From assembly GCA_002134785.1 (NCBI GenBank), contig MBQZ01000018.1, forward strand, positions 124,001-188,000: DNA of 64,000 nucleotides. Direction: 5' to 3'. The position numbers and the translations under genes were made by a program. The notes under the pieces were generated by a model. The model had not been told where the DNA came from and did no database searches. It was given only the letters and a program-made list of their open reading frames with translations. Positions within the stretch are counted from its first letter, which is position 1, and every line of letters starts with the position of its first letter. Shown piece after piece: positions 29,836 to 39,857 of the stretch. The stretch comes from Crenothrix sp. D3 (GTDB lineage Bacteria > Pseudomonadota > Gammaproteobacteria > Methylococcales > Methylomonadaceae).

Positions 29836-31983
29836 ATGATCCCCGCACCTAATCTATTCAGTTATCGCCCGTACTGGGCAAAGCGTTTTGGTATCTCGCC
29901 CGTTTTACCTATGAGCAAAGCAGAAATGGACGCGCTAGGCTGGGACAGTTGTGACATTATTCTAGTCACGGGTGATGCTTATATTGATCATCCTAGTTTT
30001 GGCATGGCGTTAATCGGTCGCTTATTAGAAGCCCAAGGCTTTCGCGTCGGTATTATCTCCCAACCCGATTGGACAAACGCCAGCGACTTTAAAAAACTAG
30101 GTCGTCCAAACCTGTTTTTTGGTGTCACGGGCGGTAATATGGATTCGATGGTCAATCGTTATACCTCTGACAAAAAAATCCGTTCCAATGATGCCTATAC
30201 ACCCGATGGCGCGGCAGGAAAACGTCCAGATCGTGCAGTGAATGTTTATTCGCACCGTTGCCGTGAAGCCTATAAAGAGGTAGCGATTATTATCGGTGGT
30301 ATCGAGGCCAGTTTGCGCCGTATTGCTCATTATGATTATTGGTCAGATACTGTGCGTAAATCGGTATTACTGGATTCCAAAGCCGATTTATTAGTGTATG
30401 GCAATGCGGAACGGCAAATCGTTGAAATCGCTCATCGTTTAGCTAATGGCGAAAAAGTCACTGAATTAACTGATATACGCGGCACGGTGCATTTTGTTAA
30501 ACAAATACCCGACGGCTACGCGCTGAAAGATTCTACTGATATTGATAAAGTCGGTGCGGTACAACAGCCTCATAATCCCTATCAAGAAGAGCCTGCGTGT
30601 GACATCAGCACACCTGCAAATCCTGCTGAGCAAACTATCGCACCCACCATACGCGTACTACGCGCTAAAACCGTGATTCGCCTACCCGCATTCGAAGCCG
30701 TTAAAGACGACCCCATTTTGTACGCTCACGCATCACGCGTCATGCACGGCGAAACCAATCCCGGTAATGCGCGTCCGCTGATTCAACAACACGGCACACG
30801 GCAACTGTGGGTTAATCCACCGCCCATTCCTTTAAGCACCAAAGAAATGGATGGCGTGTTTGATTTGCCTTATTCGCGTGTGCCACATAAAGAATACGGC
30901 GATGCGAATGTTCCCGCGTTTGAAATGATTCAACATTCGGTCAACATCATGCGCGGCTGTTTTGGTGGCTGTACCTTCTGCTCGATTACCGAACACGAAG
31001 GGCGGATTATTCAAAGCCGCTCAGAAGATTCTATTATTAAAGAAATTGAAGCCATCCGCGACACCTCACCCAATTTCACAGGGCATATTTCCGACTTAGG
31101 CGGCCCTACTGCGAATATGTACCGCCTCGCCTGTAAAGATGAAAAAATTGAAGCTGCGTGTCGTAAACCGTCGTGCGTGTATCCAATTATTTGCCCGAAT
31201 TTAAACACCGACCATTCGCCACTCATTAAACTCTATCGCAGAGCGCGGGCTTTAAAAGGCATCAAAAAAATCTTTATCGCTTCAGGATTACGCTACGATT
31301 TAGCCGTTGAATCACCTGAATATGTCAAAGAACTCGTTACCCATCACGTTGGTGGTTATTTAAAAATTGCCCCCGAACATACCGAACAAGGCGTATTGTC
31401 AAAAATGATGAAGCCTGGGATGGGAACTTACGACCGCTTCAAAGAAATGTTTGATAAATATTCTAAAGAAGCAGGTAAAGAGCAATATCTTATTCCCTAC
31501 TTTATCGCCGCTCACCCTGGAACGACTGATAACGATATGCTCAATCTGGCGTTATGGCTAAAAGCGAATGGCTTTAGAGCGGATCAAGTGCAAGCGTTTT
31601 TACCGTCACCGATGTCCATTGCTACCGCCATGTATCATTCAGGCAAAGACACACTACACAAAGTCGCTCGCAATGCTGAAGATATACCGATTCCCAAAAC
31701 CTTTAAACAACGCCGCTTACACAAAGCCTTTTTACGCTATCACGACCCAAAAAATTGGCCATTATTGCGTGATGCACTAAAAGCAATGGGACGCAGCGAT
31801 TTAATCGGCAACGGTAAAAAACATTTAATTCCGACTTTTCAACCTAAAGGATTTGAAGAAATACCTGATAAAACTCAAACATTTAGAACAAAATACACAG
31901 GTTTACATAAAGAAAATAACCGAAAAAGTCCGCCGCCAGCATTTAAAAAGCAAAAAAATATTTCAAAAAGTCTTGTCAAATAG
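29836..31983 (+). CDS. YgiQ-family radical SAM protein
   Basis: [29 protein letters not shown] (CxxxCxxC-type cluster), [12 protein letters not shown]-terminus; 715 aa. Confidence 0.93.
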   Translation: MIPAPNLFSYRPYWAKRFGISPVLPMSKAEMDALGWDSCDIILVTGDAYIDHPSFGMALIGRLLEAQGFRVGIISQPDWTNASDFKKLGRPNLFFGVTGGNMDSMVNRYTSDKKIRSNDAYTPDGAAGKRPDRAVNVYSHRCREAYKEVAIIIGGIEASLRRIAHYDYWSDTVRKSVLLDSKADLLVYGNAERQIVEIAHRLANGEKVTELTDIRGTVHFVKQIPDGYALKDSTDIDKVGAVQQPHNPYQEEPACDISTPANPAEQTIAPTIRVLRAKTVIRLPAFEAVKDDPILYAHASRVMHGETNPGNARPLIQQHGTRQLWVNPPPIPLSTKEMDGVFDLPYSRVPHKEYGDANVPAFEMIQHSVNIMRGCFGGCTFCSITEHEGRIIQSRSEDSIIKEIEAIRDTSPNFTGHISDLGGPTANMYRLACKDEKIEAACRKPSCVYPIICPNLNTDHSPLIKLYRRARALKGIKKIFIASGLRYDLAVESPEYVKELVTHHVGGYLKIAPEHTEQGVLSKMMKPGMGTYDRFKEMFDKYSKEAGKEQYLIPYFIAAHPGTTDNDMLNLALWLKANGFRADQVQAFLPSPMSIATAMYHSGKDTLHKVARNAEDIPIPKTFKQRRLHKAFLRYHDPKNWPLLRDALKAMGRSDLIGNGKKHLIPTFQPKGFEEIPDKTQTFRTKYTGLHKENNRKSPPPAFKKQKNISKSLVK

Positions 31984-32013
31984 AAAACCTCCCCGTATAA
32001 TGATGGCTTCTTC

Positions 32014-32089
32014 GCTGGTGTAGCTCAGTTGGTAGAGCAGCTGATTTGTAATCAGCCGGTCAGGAGTTCGAATCCCCTCACTAGCTCCA
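32014..32089 (+). tRNA. tRNA-Thr (TGT)
   Basis: Complete cloverleaf: acceptor GCTGGTG/CACTAGC, anticodon loop within CTGATTTGTAATCAG, GTTCGAATC, encoded CCA. Confidence 0.95.
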
Positions 32090-32100
32090 AAGAATTCAAA

Positions 32101-32131
32101 GCCTTAGGTTATCATGACCTAAGGCTTTTTT
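32101..32131 (+). terminator. Rho-independent terminator after tRNA-Thr
   Basis: GCCTTAGGT-TATCATG-ACCTAAGGC followed by TTTTTT. Confidence 0.92.
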
Positions 32132-32351
32132 ATTGCCTGTTAAAAAGTTAATAAGCACATCTCTGTACATGAGAGATGATGTCAAACAAGTAACTTATTG
32201 ATTTAAAAGGATTTATAATGTAATTTTTATTTATACACCAACGCCGTATTCGTTGGGTTGCGAAAGAGCCGCAACCTAACCTACAAACTAATCAGGAAAT
32301 TGTTTGTGATTGGATGGTGTGGTTGCTATTTATTAAGTGTATCTAGCGTTA

Positions 32352-35003
32352 TCATGACAATGTTTCTCTTAATCGTTCTCGCAATTGGGCTAAATTATCA
32401 CTAACCGTCTTTCCTAAAGAACCATCATCATTAACAAGATGTAGTTTTTGATTATTGCGTGTCAGGAAAATAACTTTTCCATAGCTGGTAGAATCTCGCC
32501 CCGCCTTATTCATTGCGTCCTTAGTATCGTGTTTTGTTTCAACTAGACGTATTTTCGGCTCTGCATCTTGATAGTATTTAACACACAGCACAAAGTCAGG
32601 ATAAAAATAATTGGCTTTGTCTGCTCTAACAATTGCTGTTGAATAAGGTTTTCTGTCTGGGTTTCTGTGCCACCATAAAACAAAATCGCTTGTGTCTAAT
32701 GCCCTTGCAAACGGTAACTCTTCATTATTTAACGTATAGGTATAATCAAAGTAACCAATGCTACAAACAGACTCATCGGCTAATGAATAAACTTTATCAG
32801 TCAAAAAACGCCGTTCATCAATCAATAACACCTGCTCAACTTGTGCCATTGCCTCTTTAGACGGCGGATAGTAGCCATAGATATTTTTAGGTGATTGAAT
32901 TAGCGATAGTTCAGCAGGGAAAATCATTGCATCGGGTAACGGTTGAGCGGTAATAGTTAATACTTGAGTTGCAATTTCTTTATTAATACTTTCGATTAAC
33001 TCCTGTTGTAAGAAAATAATCAATACATGGGCAGTATCGCGGCAGGATTGCTTTATCTCTTGTTCGGTAATTGCGTCATTACTTAATTCTAACCATTGCT
33101 TAACTTCCGAATAAAGACGCTGTTCTAAAATACTCAGTAAAATTTTATGGTCTGCCTCTTCCAATTGCGGCAAACTCTTTAAAATACGCTTGGCTTCTCT
33201 AGCCATAGAGTCACGATTTAAAACCAGATAAATGCCTGTTTCGTCCAGTTTGTGTCTATTAATCAAATCAGTAGAAACTTCCGTTGCAAGAATCTTATCC
33301 CTAGCCGCGCTTAATGCGTTTTTGAACTGGTCGGATGAATAAGAAAGTTTTTCAGCAACAGAACGCGCTATGCTATCCAAACTATTCAAAGCAGGACGTT
33401 TTTCTGATATTAATGCTTGATTAAAATAAGGTAAGTTTTGTTTTAATGGATAAAGCGCGATATTAATTTCTTGATAAGCCGCTTCAATGGCGGTTCTATT
33501 CGATAATGGCAATTCAAGTTTAATTTTTTGAGCAGGAACAATTTTAATATCTTTCAATGCAAAAGCGTCATCTGGAATAAGACTTTCTTGTTTTTGCGGG
33601 TAATTAATAGGCGGTTGAATTGTAGTAATCGGCTTATTATCAGCTTGATTATCTTCGTCTAATAACGGCAATGGTAAATTAGGCATAATCGGTAGCTGAT
33701 TAATAGGGCGATTAGTAATAATGATATTACCGCTTTTAGTCGCATGAGCATTTAATTTTTCGGGTGAACTTTTTAACTCTGATTCTATTTTTTGCAGGTC
33801 TAACGCTCTTTGAAAACCCTCTTGAGTATCGGCATTGGCAAGATATAAAAATGCGGTTTGCAAATCTGCATGAAGTTCTTGCTTTAACATGGCACTGCGT
33901 ACTTGCCTATCCACGCGCATAATACGCCCGACAAATTGGGTAGCAAAATCGGTATCGATCACGGTTTTCATCGAAGCCAGTGTAAAAGCGCGTGGCGCGT
34001 CAAAACCCGTTCCCGCTGACTCTTTAAATATCAATACTTCTTTATGCGGATTATTGGCAATACTCGCCATCAATACAGGGTCTGGATTATCGGCACTGTG
34101 TTCACCAATCACACCATGCGGTACGTTGCACTGTTCGATTAAATACTGAACTGCCTCGGCAATTGTGTCTTTACCATTTTCCACCTGCACCAATAACAAC
34201 GGCACAGTGGCGATATTATTTTCAAGCAATAATTTCTTTAAATATAAATGCCGTTGCCACGCTTGCTTTAAAACTGATTTACGAATATCAGCTAGATTTT
34301 TCCATAGTTCCCCAACGCGATAAACATAAGCCACCACATAGCGTTTATTTAACCGTGCCTCAACGGCTTGGTCTCGACTGACAAAAAACGATTGATCATG
34401 AGAAAATCCGCTATATCCTAAAAATAGATTTAGTTTCTGGTCTTTAGGTGTTGCGGTTGCCAATATCAATTTATCGGGGGCAAGTTGTTTACAGAATTTA
34501 CCAAACTCCGTTTCACTGCTCACACCAATATGGGCTTCATCAATCACCACGCCAATTTTTAAGCCATTCGCTCTGGCTCTGGCTATCAAGTCAAAAATAG
34601 CAATCGTGTATTCATCGGAGGGATTAAAAATTTTGCGTTGCTGGGATTTACTGGCGACTTGTTGCGCGTTGGCAATCAACACATCACCGTTTTTATGGTC
34701 ATATTGCCGTTCGGTTGCCATCAAATACGGCTTTAAAGTCTGGCAGTTAGCGGTTATCGCCTCTTCTGTTTGCTTGACTAGATTCACAAAAGGCACAAAC
34801 CACAACCATAAAAACTGGTCTTGTTGGCACAGTTTTTCTAATACTCTGCTAATCATTAACGTTTTGCCTGAACCTGTCGGGGCGCGTAATAAAGCGGGTA
34901 ACGATGAATTCAGCAAGTGTTGACTCATGCCCTCAATAATGTCACTTTGAAATTTTTCTTCAACAACAGGCGGGGTTTTTGGGGTACTAAAATCAAATAA
35001 CAC
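32352..35003 (-). CDS. Type III restriction-like Res subunit (SF2 helicase + PD-(D/E)XK nuclease)
   Basis: RAPTGSGKTLMIS (Walker A), VIDEAH, QFVGRIMRVDRQVR (motif VI); C-terminal YPDFVLCVKYYQDAEPKIRLVETKHD fits PD..ExK. Confidence 0.87.
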   Translation of the reverse strand: MLFDFSTPKTPPVVEEKFQSDIIEGMSQHLLNSSLPALLRAPTGSGKTLMISRVLEKLCQQDQFLWLWFVPFVNLVKQTEEAITANCQTLKPYLMATERQYDHKNGDVLIANAQQVASKSQQRKIFNPSDEYTIAIFDLIARARANGLKIGVVIDEAHIGVSSETEFGKFCKQLAPDKLILATATPKDQKLNLFLGYSGFSHDQSFFVSRDQAVEARLNKRYVVAYVYRVGELWKNLADIRKSVLKQAWQRHLYLKKLLLENNIATVPLLLVQVENGKDTIAEAVQYLIEQCNVPHGVIGEHSADNPDPVLMASIANNPHKEVLIFKESAGTGFDAPRAFTLASMKTVIDTDFATQFVGRIMRVDRQVRSAMLKQELHADLQTAFLYLANADTQEGFQRALDLQKIESELKSSPEKLNAHATKSGNIIITNRPINQLPIMPNLPLPLLDEDNQADNKPITTIQPPINYPQKQESLIPDDAFALKDIKIVPAQKIKLELPLSNRTAIEAAYQEINIALYPLKQNLPYFNQALISEKRPALNSLDSIARSVAEKLSYSSDQFKNALSAARDKILATEVSTDLINRHKLDETGIYLVLNRDSMAREAKRILKSLPQLEEADHKILLSILEQRLYSEVKQWLELSNDAITEQEIKQSCRDTAHVLIIFLQQELIESINKEIATQVLTITAQPLPDAMIFPAELSLIQSPKNIYGYYPPSKEAMAQVEQVLLIDERRFLTDKVYSLADESVCSIGYFDYTYTLNNEELPFARALDTSDFVLWWHRNPDRKPYSTAIVRADKANYFYPDFVLCVKYYQDAEPKIRLVETKHDTKDAMNKAGRDSTSYGKVIFLTRNNQKLHLVNDDGSLGKTVSDNLAQLRERLRETLS

Positions 35004-35092
35004 GACTTATTCCTTTGTGGAGTCCAAGGCAAGACTTGGACGGGTTAGAACGCCCAAAACTTGTTTTGGACTCCTGAAAAATGGATTTGAAG

Positions 35093-36943
35093 CTATACTC
35101 CTTGTGCTGACAAAACCGCCTCAAGTGCTGATAGGCTTTGAATGGTTTTATAAGGTGCGAGTAACTCCGCCACTGAATCAGGTCTATCGGAATAAACGAT
35201 GAGTTGCGACACGGGCAGACTAATCAAATCCGCAATAACGCTTTCATTCAACTGAGGACAAAAAACAATCGCCGTTTCCATGTCTGCATGAATCGTGTTA
35301 ATGCTTGCCGCTGTGTAGGGCAGTATGTCATTACGGATTTTTAAACACAGACTGTTCCAAATCAATGCAGGGTGTAAATCCTGCGTCACATCGGCAGGGC
35401 GAATTTTATCCATGCGGCAATAGGCAAAATTACCGCCTGTCGGTTTAACTTTTTTGTAGCCTTCAATCACGCGCTGCACCCGAACCCGACACACATCACG
35501 ACACAGGTTTTTATTCTCGGTGTCATTCGGTGGGGCTTCGCTATTGGAGATTAAAATAAACTGCCTGTTGCCTTGGTCTGCCTGATTCAATTGCAACACC
35601 GCTTGTGCTGTTGTGCCTGAACCTGCAAAGAAATCTAAAATAATGTCATTCGGCTGGGTAGCTTGTTGTAATAGGTTTTTGATGAGTGATAATGGCTTTG
35701 CATAGTTGAAAGAGCGATTATCGAAAATGTCAGAAATAATTTTCGCCCCCTCTTGATTACTCCCAGATACAAAACTGGTTTCTGCTTCGTAATCGCCTTT
35801 TTCAAAAGTAGGTACTATCCAACTCGACAAAGGTTGAGTTTGATTGCGCAAATCTGCTTTATAGCGTTTAAATTGCGGACGACCAAAACCAACGGGACGA
35901 CCAACCCAAAAATCCAAATCTGGTAGGTCTCGGCGTAACAATGGAGTTTTTCCACTTTTTGGCACGTCACCAGCATCAATGGCTATCAACAATTCTTCTA
36001 TCGTTGACCATATTTCAACTCTTGGTTCGTTGGGAAAAATAACTTGCCCCAATTCAATAAATTCTTCCATAGGTTTGGTTTGAACTCTTTGTCCCTCTTT
36101 TAGCCGATTTTTTGATGCAAATCGCCAAACACTATCAGGATTAGGTGGATAGGCAATGCTAGTTTTTGGGTCAATCAAAGGATAATAAAGATTAGGTCGT
36201 TCTTTATGGGAAAAACCTAATGTTATATCACCTAGTCGCCAATCTCCGCGTGGGTCTTTATCTGGATTGCCATACATCTCATAACTTTTACCAAACCCGC
36301 GAAATTCAAAACCAGCCCTGCCATAAACCAGTATATGCTCATGATCGACACTTAAAAAACATTGCTGATTGGCATTAGAACCCTGCCGATTTCTCCAAGT
36401 TAATGTACCTAAACGCATACCCTGAAACACCTTATCCATTAACAATTCCAGCTTAGCGCGGTTTTCATCATTAATGGACACCAAAATCACACCATCGGAA
36501 GCCAATAAATCACGCGCCAACAGTAAGCGACGATACAGAAATTCTAACCACATCGAATCTTTATAATGGTCGTCTTTATTCACATAACGGTCGTTATAAA
36601 CCCAGTCCTTATTGCCCGTGTTATAAGGTGGGTCAATATACATCACACGGATTTTATTAGTATGCGTGGCGCGTAAACAGCGCAAAGCATCAAAATTATC
36701 GCCTTCAATAATCAAATTACGATAAGGCGCGTCCCCCACTGATAACGGCGACCCGTGTTCCTCTGCCAACTGCAAAAACACCGCGTCACTGTTCACCGCC
36801 TTGTCATGTTCAATCTGGTTGCGTTCCCAATACAAGCCCAATTTTTGTTCAGTCTTGTATTGAATCAATAAATTGCGTAATTCAGTTTCTGTGAGCGCGT
36901 CTAAGTTAGTTTGCAAAAGGTCGGTATTATTGGTGTCGTCCAT
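35093..36943 (-). CDS. Type III-like site-specific DNA methyltransferase (Mod)
   Basis: RVMYIDPPYNTGNKDWVYNDRYV (DPPY) and IILDFFAGSGTTAQAVLQLN (SAM-binding). Confidence 0.93.
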   Translation of the reverse strand: MDDTNNTDLLQTNLDALTETELRNLLIQYKTEQKLGLYWERNQIEHDKAVNSDAVFLQLAEEHGSPLSVGDAPYRNLIIEGDNFDALRCLRATHTNKIRVMYIDPPYNTGNKDWVYNDRYVNKDDHYKDSMWLEFLYRRLLLARDLLASDGVILVSINDENRAKLELLMDKVFQGMRLGTLTWRNRQGSNANQQCFLSVDHEHILVYGRAGFEFRGFGKSYEMYGNPDKDPRGDWRLGDITLGFSHKERPNLYYPLIDPKTSIAYPPNPDSVWRFASKNRLKEGQRVQTKPMEEFIELGQVIFPNEPRVEIWSTIEELLIAIDAGDVPKSGKTPLLRRDLPDLDFWVGRPVGFGRPQFKRYKADLRNQTQPLSSWIVPTFEKGDYEAETSFVSGSNQEGAKIISDIFDNRSFNYAKPLSLIKNLLQQATQPNDIILDFFAGSGTTAQAVLQLNQADQGNRQFILISNSEAPPNDTENKNLCRDVCRVRVQRVIEGYKKVKPTGGNFAYCRMDKIRPADVTQDLHPALIWNSLCLKIRNDILPYTAASINTIHADMETAIVFCPQLNESVIADLISLPVSQLIVYSDRPDSVAELLAPYKTIQSLSALEAVLSAQGV

Positions 36944-37225
36944 AATTTTTAGTGTGTGTAAAGCGGATTGTTATCAAGCATTCTCTGATAACCCCCACCT
37001 GATTACAAACTTTTAAATTTAACGGACTTGATACGAATACCCTTTAAAGCATTACTTTGTCGGTAGGTTTAGTGTTGAGGATAGCTCTATGATAACGTAG
37101 GTCGGAATAAGACCATCCAAGCGATAGCGCAGGACGGACGTTTCCGACATTGCGCGAGTTTGTCGGAAACTACAGAGTTACTTAATAGGTTACGTTTTGT
37201 AATATCAGCAGGTGGTTATGTTGCT

Positions 37226-37630
37226 TTATCGTTTTAACAGCAAGGCTTGCAAGTCTTTAGCGGCGGTTTCACAGTCTTTTGCTGATTGCTCAACGCGGCG
37301 TTGTAATAATAGGCTGGCACTTGAACCTTCGCTATCCAGTGCGGCGTATTCATTCAGTGCTTCACACTTTTTCTGCATGGTTTGTTCTGCCTGTGATAAA
37401 GCAGGGAGATTGTTTGGCTTTTCATCATTTTCCGTTAGTGCCATCATCTCGCTGGTCAGGTGATTTTGTAATTTGAATACGGTCTCTACATAGCGAGTGA
37501 ACTCTTCGCGTGTCTGCCCATCTGCGCCATAGCCGCTAAAAAATGGTAGTGAACACGCTGGTAATATCATCGTTATTAATAATCCTATTACGCCTTGAAA
37601 ACCTATCCGTTTTGCCATTTGAAATTTCAT
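37226..37630 (-). CDS. Hypothetical lipoprotein
   Basis: Lipobox-like GLLITMILPAC; coiled-coil-like remainder. Confidence 0.65.
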   Translation of the reverse strand: MKFQMAKRIGFQGVIGLLITMILPACSLPFFSGYGADGQTREEFTRYVETVFKLQNHLTSEMMALTENDEKPNNLPALSQAEQTMQKKCEALNEYAALDSEGSSASLLLQRRVEQSAKDCETAAKDLQALLLKR

Positions 37631-37833
37631 GCCGCTACATTATTTTTTTGATTTAAAGTGCCAATATACTATAAATTCGGGCGAATTAATCACAAAAATA
37701 ATAGGCTCCTCCTATTTTTCCACACTAAAACTGCTTTAATAGTTGCCCTGTTTTTTTGTATTATCCAATTTCTGCTAGGTGTATACTTCGCCGCTTACAC
37801 CTATAATCAATTCGAAAGTACAGGTTCAACATC

Positions 37834-39198
37834 ATGACTGAAAAGACCGTAAGTAAATATCTACTCAACCTTGAGAAACACTTCGCTAGTGATAACCCTG
37901 TGTTATTAAAAGCCGCAAAAATATTCCATGAATTCGATCAATTGGAATACGACTTAGGGTTAATTGAAATGGATGATACCACTGCGTCAAGCAGTTCATG
38001 GTGGCCTATCGTTAGCTTGATTGGCGGTAATTCAACGGCAAAATCGAAGTTTATTAATAATTATTTAGGCACGGATCAACTCACGTCAGGTATTCAAACT
38101 GCCGCACATAAATTTACGGTGTTATTGCATAATAATCAAGCCACTTCAGTGACACTACCTGGTACGGCATTGGATGTGGATCATCGTTATCCGTTTTATC
38201 AAATCAGCGAAAAAATGGAACAGCATCAAAAAGGCGAAGGCAGTCGCATTAATGCTTATCTGGAATTAAAAACTATTCACAGTGAGCGTTTAAAAGGTAA
38301 GCTGTTTGTCGATGCACCTAATATGAATGCCTCACAAATAAATCCGATTGATTCGTTATTAACTAAACATATCATTGAAAATTCTGATTTAGTTTTAGTG
38401 TTTACCGATGTCTTTGAGAGTATCACGCCACTGGTTAATGAACTCATTCAACAGATTATTATTCATCAAGATGCCAATAAATTTATGTTTATTGTGGATC
38501 AACCAGCGGCTTTTATGAGTCCTGCTAATAGCCATGAAATTATCGCGGCGGCGCAAAGACAGTTATTCGATTTAGGGATTAACGCAGGACAATTCATTGC
38601 CTTATCGAGTCAACAAAATGATTTTACTGAAATAGAGCAGCGCATGACTAATGTCGCGCATGACCGCTCTTACCGTGTGCTTAATTGTCTGGAAAGAAGG
38701 ATTCATGACCTACAGGATGTAGTTATTAGCGAAGTGAGAAAAGATTTAGCCGTGTGGAAAGAACGTTCTAATATGTCCACACTCATTATTTTGGGTTTTG
38801 TTGCCTTCCTTGCCGTATTAATTGAAGTAGAAGTGGGGCTATTAGAGTTCCTACTCGATCCCATTATCGGGCCTATTATCATTGTCAGTTTAATAGCTAT
38901 TATGCTACCACTGCATTTAATGATTAGTCGATTGCAAGCAAAATTCATTATTAGCCGCTTAGCTAAACGCCAAAAACAATTATTAATCACCGAAAATTTA
39001 GCCAGTTTTTTTGAAAAAAATCTCACTATCGGACGGATGATATTACCCGTGAGTGAACCTGTCGGCTGGAATAAAAAAACCAAAGCCCGTTTAGCGCAGT
39101 TATTAGATAAAGCCAAGCAATTGGTGCAATCGTTAAATGACGATTTTGGTAGTTACGATGAGCAATCTTTAAAAGATTACTTAGATTCGATTAAATAG
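37834..39198 (+). CDS. Dynamin-like GTPase, predicted membrane protein
   Basis: P-loop-like VSLIGGNSTAKSKFINNYLG, LFVDAPN (G3-like), two C-terminal hydrophobic segments (TLIILGFVAFLAVLIEVEVGLLEFLLDPIIGPIIIVSLIAIMLPLHLMI). Confidence 0.7.
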   Translation: MTEKTVSKYLLNLEKHFASDNPVLLKAAKIFHEFDQLEYDLGLIEMDDTTASSSSWWPIVSLIGGNSTAKSKFINNYLGTDQLTSGIQTAAHKFTVLLHNNQATSVTLPGTALDVDHRYPFYQISEKMEQHQKGEGSRINAYLELKTIHSERLKGKLFVDAPNMNASQINPIDSLLTKHIIENSDLVLVFTDVFESITPLVNELIQQIIIHQDANKFMFIVDQPAAFMSPANSHEIIAAAQRQLFDLGINAGQFIALSSQQNDFTEIEQRMTNVAHDRSYRVLNCLERRIHDLQDVVISEVRKDLAVWKERSNMSTLIILGFVAFLAVLIEVEVGLLEFLLDPIIGPIIIVSLIAIMLPLHLMISRLQAKFIISRLAKRQKQLLITENLASFFEKNLTIGRMILPVSEPVGWNKKTKARLAQLLDKAKQLVQSLNDDFGSYDEQSLKDYLDSIK

Positions 39199-39219
39199 TG
39201 TGAATGGATTCATCTTATT

Positions 39220-39717
39220 ATGATAGATGCGGCAAAAAAATACTTACCCCTGTGTTGGTTTGACGCTAACGTACTTGATTTAGTTAAATCAACCAGCTTT
39301 TTGAAGCTGAATAGTGTGATTTTTTGGGTGGCTCAGTATTTTTTGCAGACGAATATGACGGACGATCCTGTTGAATCATTTTTTGAGGTCTCTTTCGAGC
39401 TGTTATTAACGTTTGGATTTATAGGCGTAATGTTATTTTTTGATAAAATGCTTTACGCCTACGTTCAGCTAACAACAGCTATTTTATTCTGCACCAACAT
39501 CCTATCTGTTTTTATCGTCCCCGTCATGGTTTGGCTAACAGTGACGGATGACCCATTAAGTTATTATGTCATGGGTATTTTATTATTATGGTTTTACAGC
39601 TTAATCACTACTATTTTCAAAATAACGTTAGCGATTAACTCAATAGCTAGTTTCGCCTTATCGCTACTGTATTTTATCGTGGTGTATCTAGGTGCGGTTG
39701 GTTTGGGGCAAATATGA
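39220..39717 (+). CDS. Hypothetical multi-pass membrane protein
   Basis: 165 aa with several hydrophobic stretches; 21 bp after the GTPase gene. Confidence 0.65.
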   Translation: MIDAAKKYLPLCWFDANVLDLVKSTSFLKLNSVIFWVAQYFLQTNMTDDPVESFFEVSFELLLTFGFIGVMLFFDKMLYAYVQLTTAILFCTNILSVFIVPVMVWLTVTDDPLSYYVMGILLLWFYSLITTIFKITLAINSIASFALSLLYFIVVYLGAVGLGQI

Positions 39718-39746
39718 GGGAGATGGAAGGGGGTAAAACAAGATTG

Positions 39747-39823
39747 TGGTGCGCCCGAGCGGATTCGAACCTCTGACCTCAGCCTCCGGAGGGCTGCGCT
39801 CTATCCAGCTGAGCTACGGGCGC
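39747..39823 (-). tRNA. tRNA-Arg (CCG)
   Basis: Reverse strand GCGCCCGTAGCTCAGCTGGATAGAGCGCAGCCCTCCGGAGGCTGAGGTCAGAGGTTCGAATCCGCTCGGGCGCACCA; loop CTCCGGA. Confidence 0.95.
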
Positions 39824-39857
39824 GTAAGCGGCGTATTCTAACCGATAGCTGTTCTAA

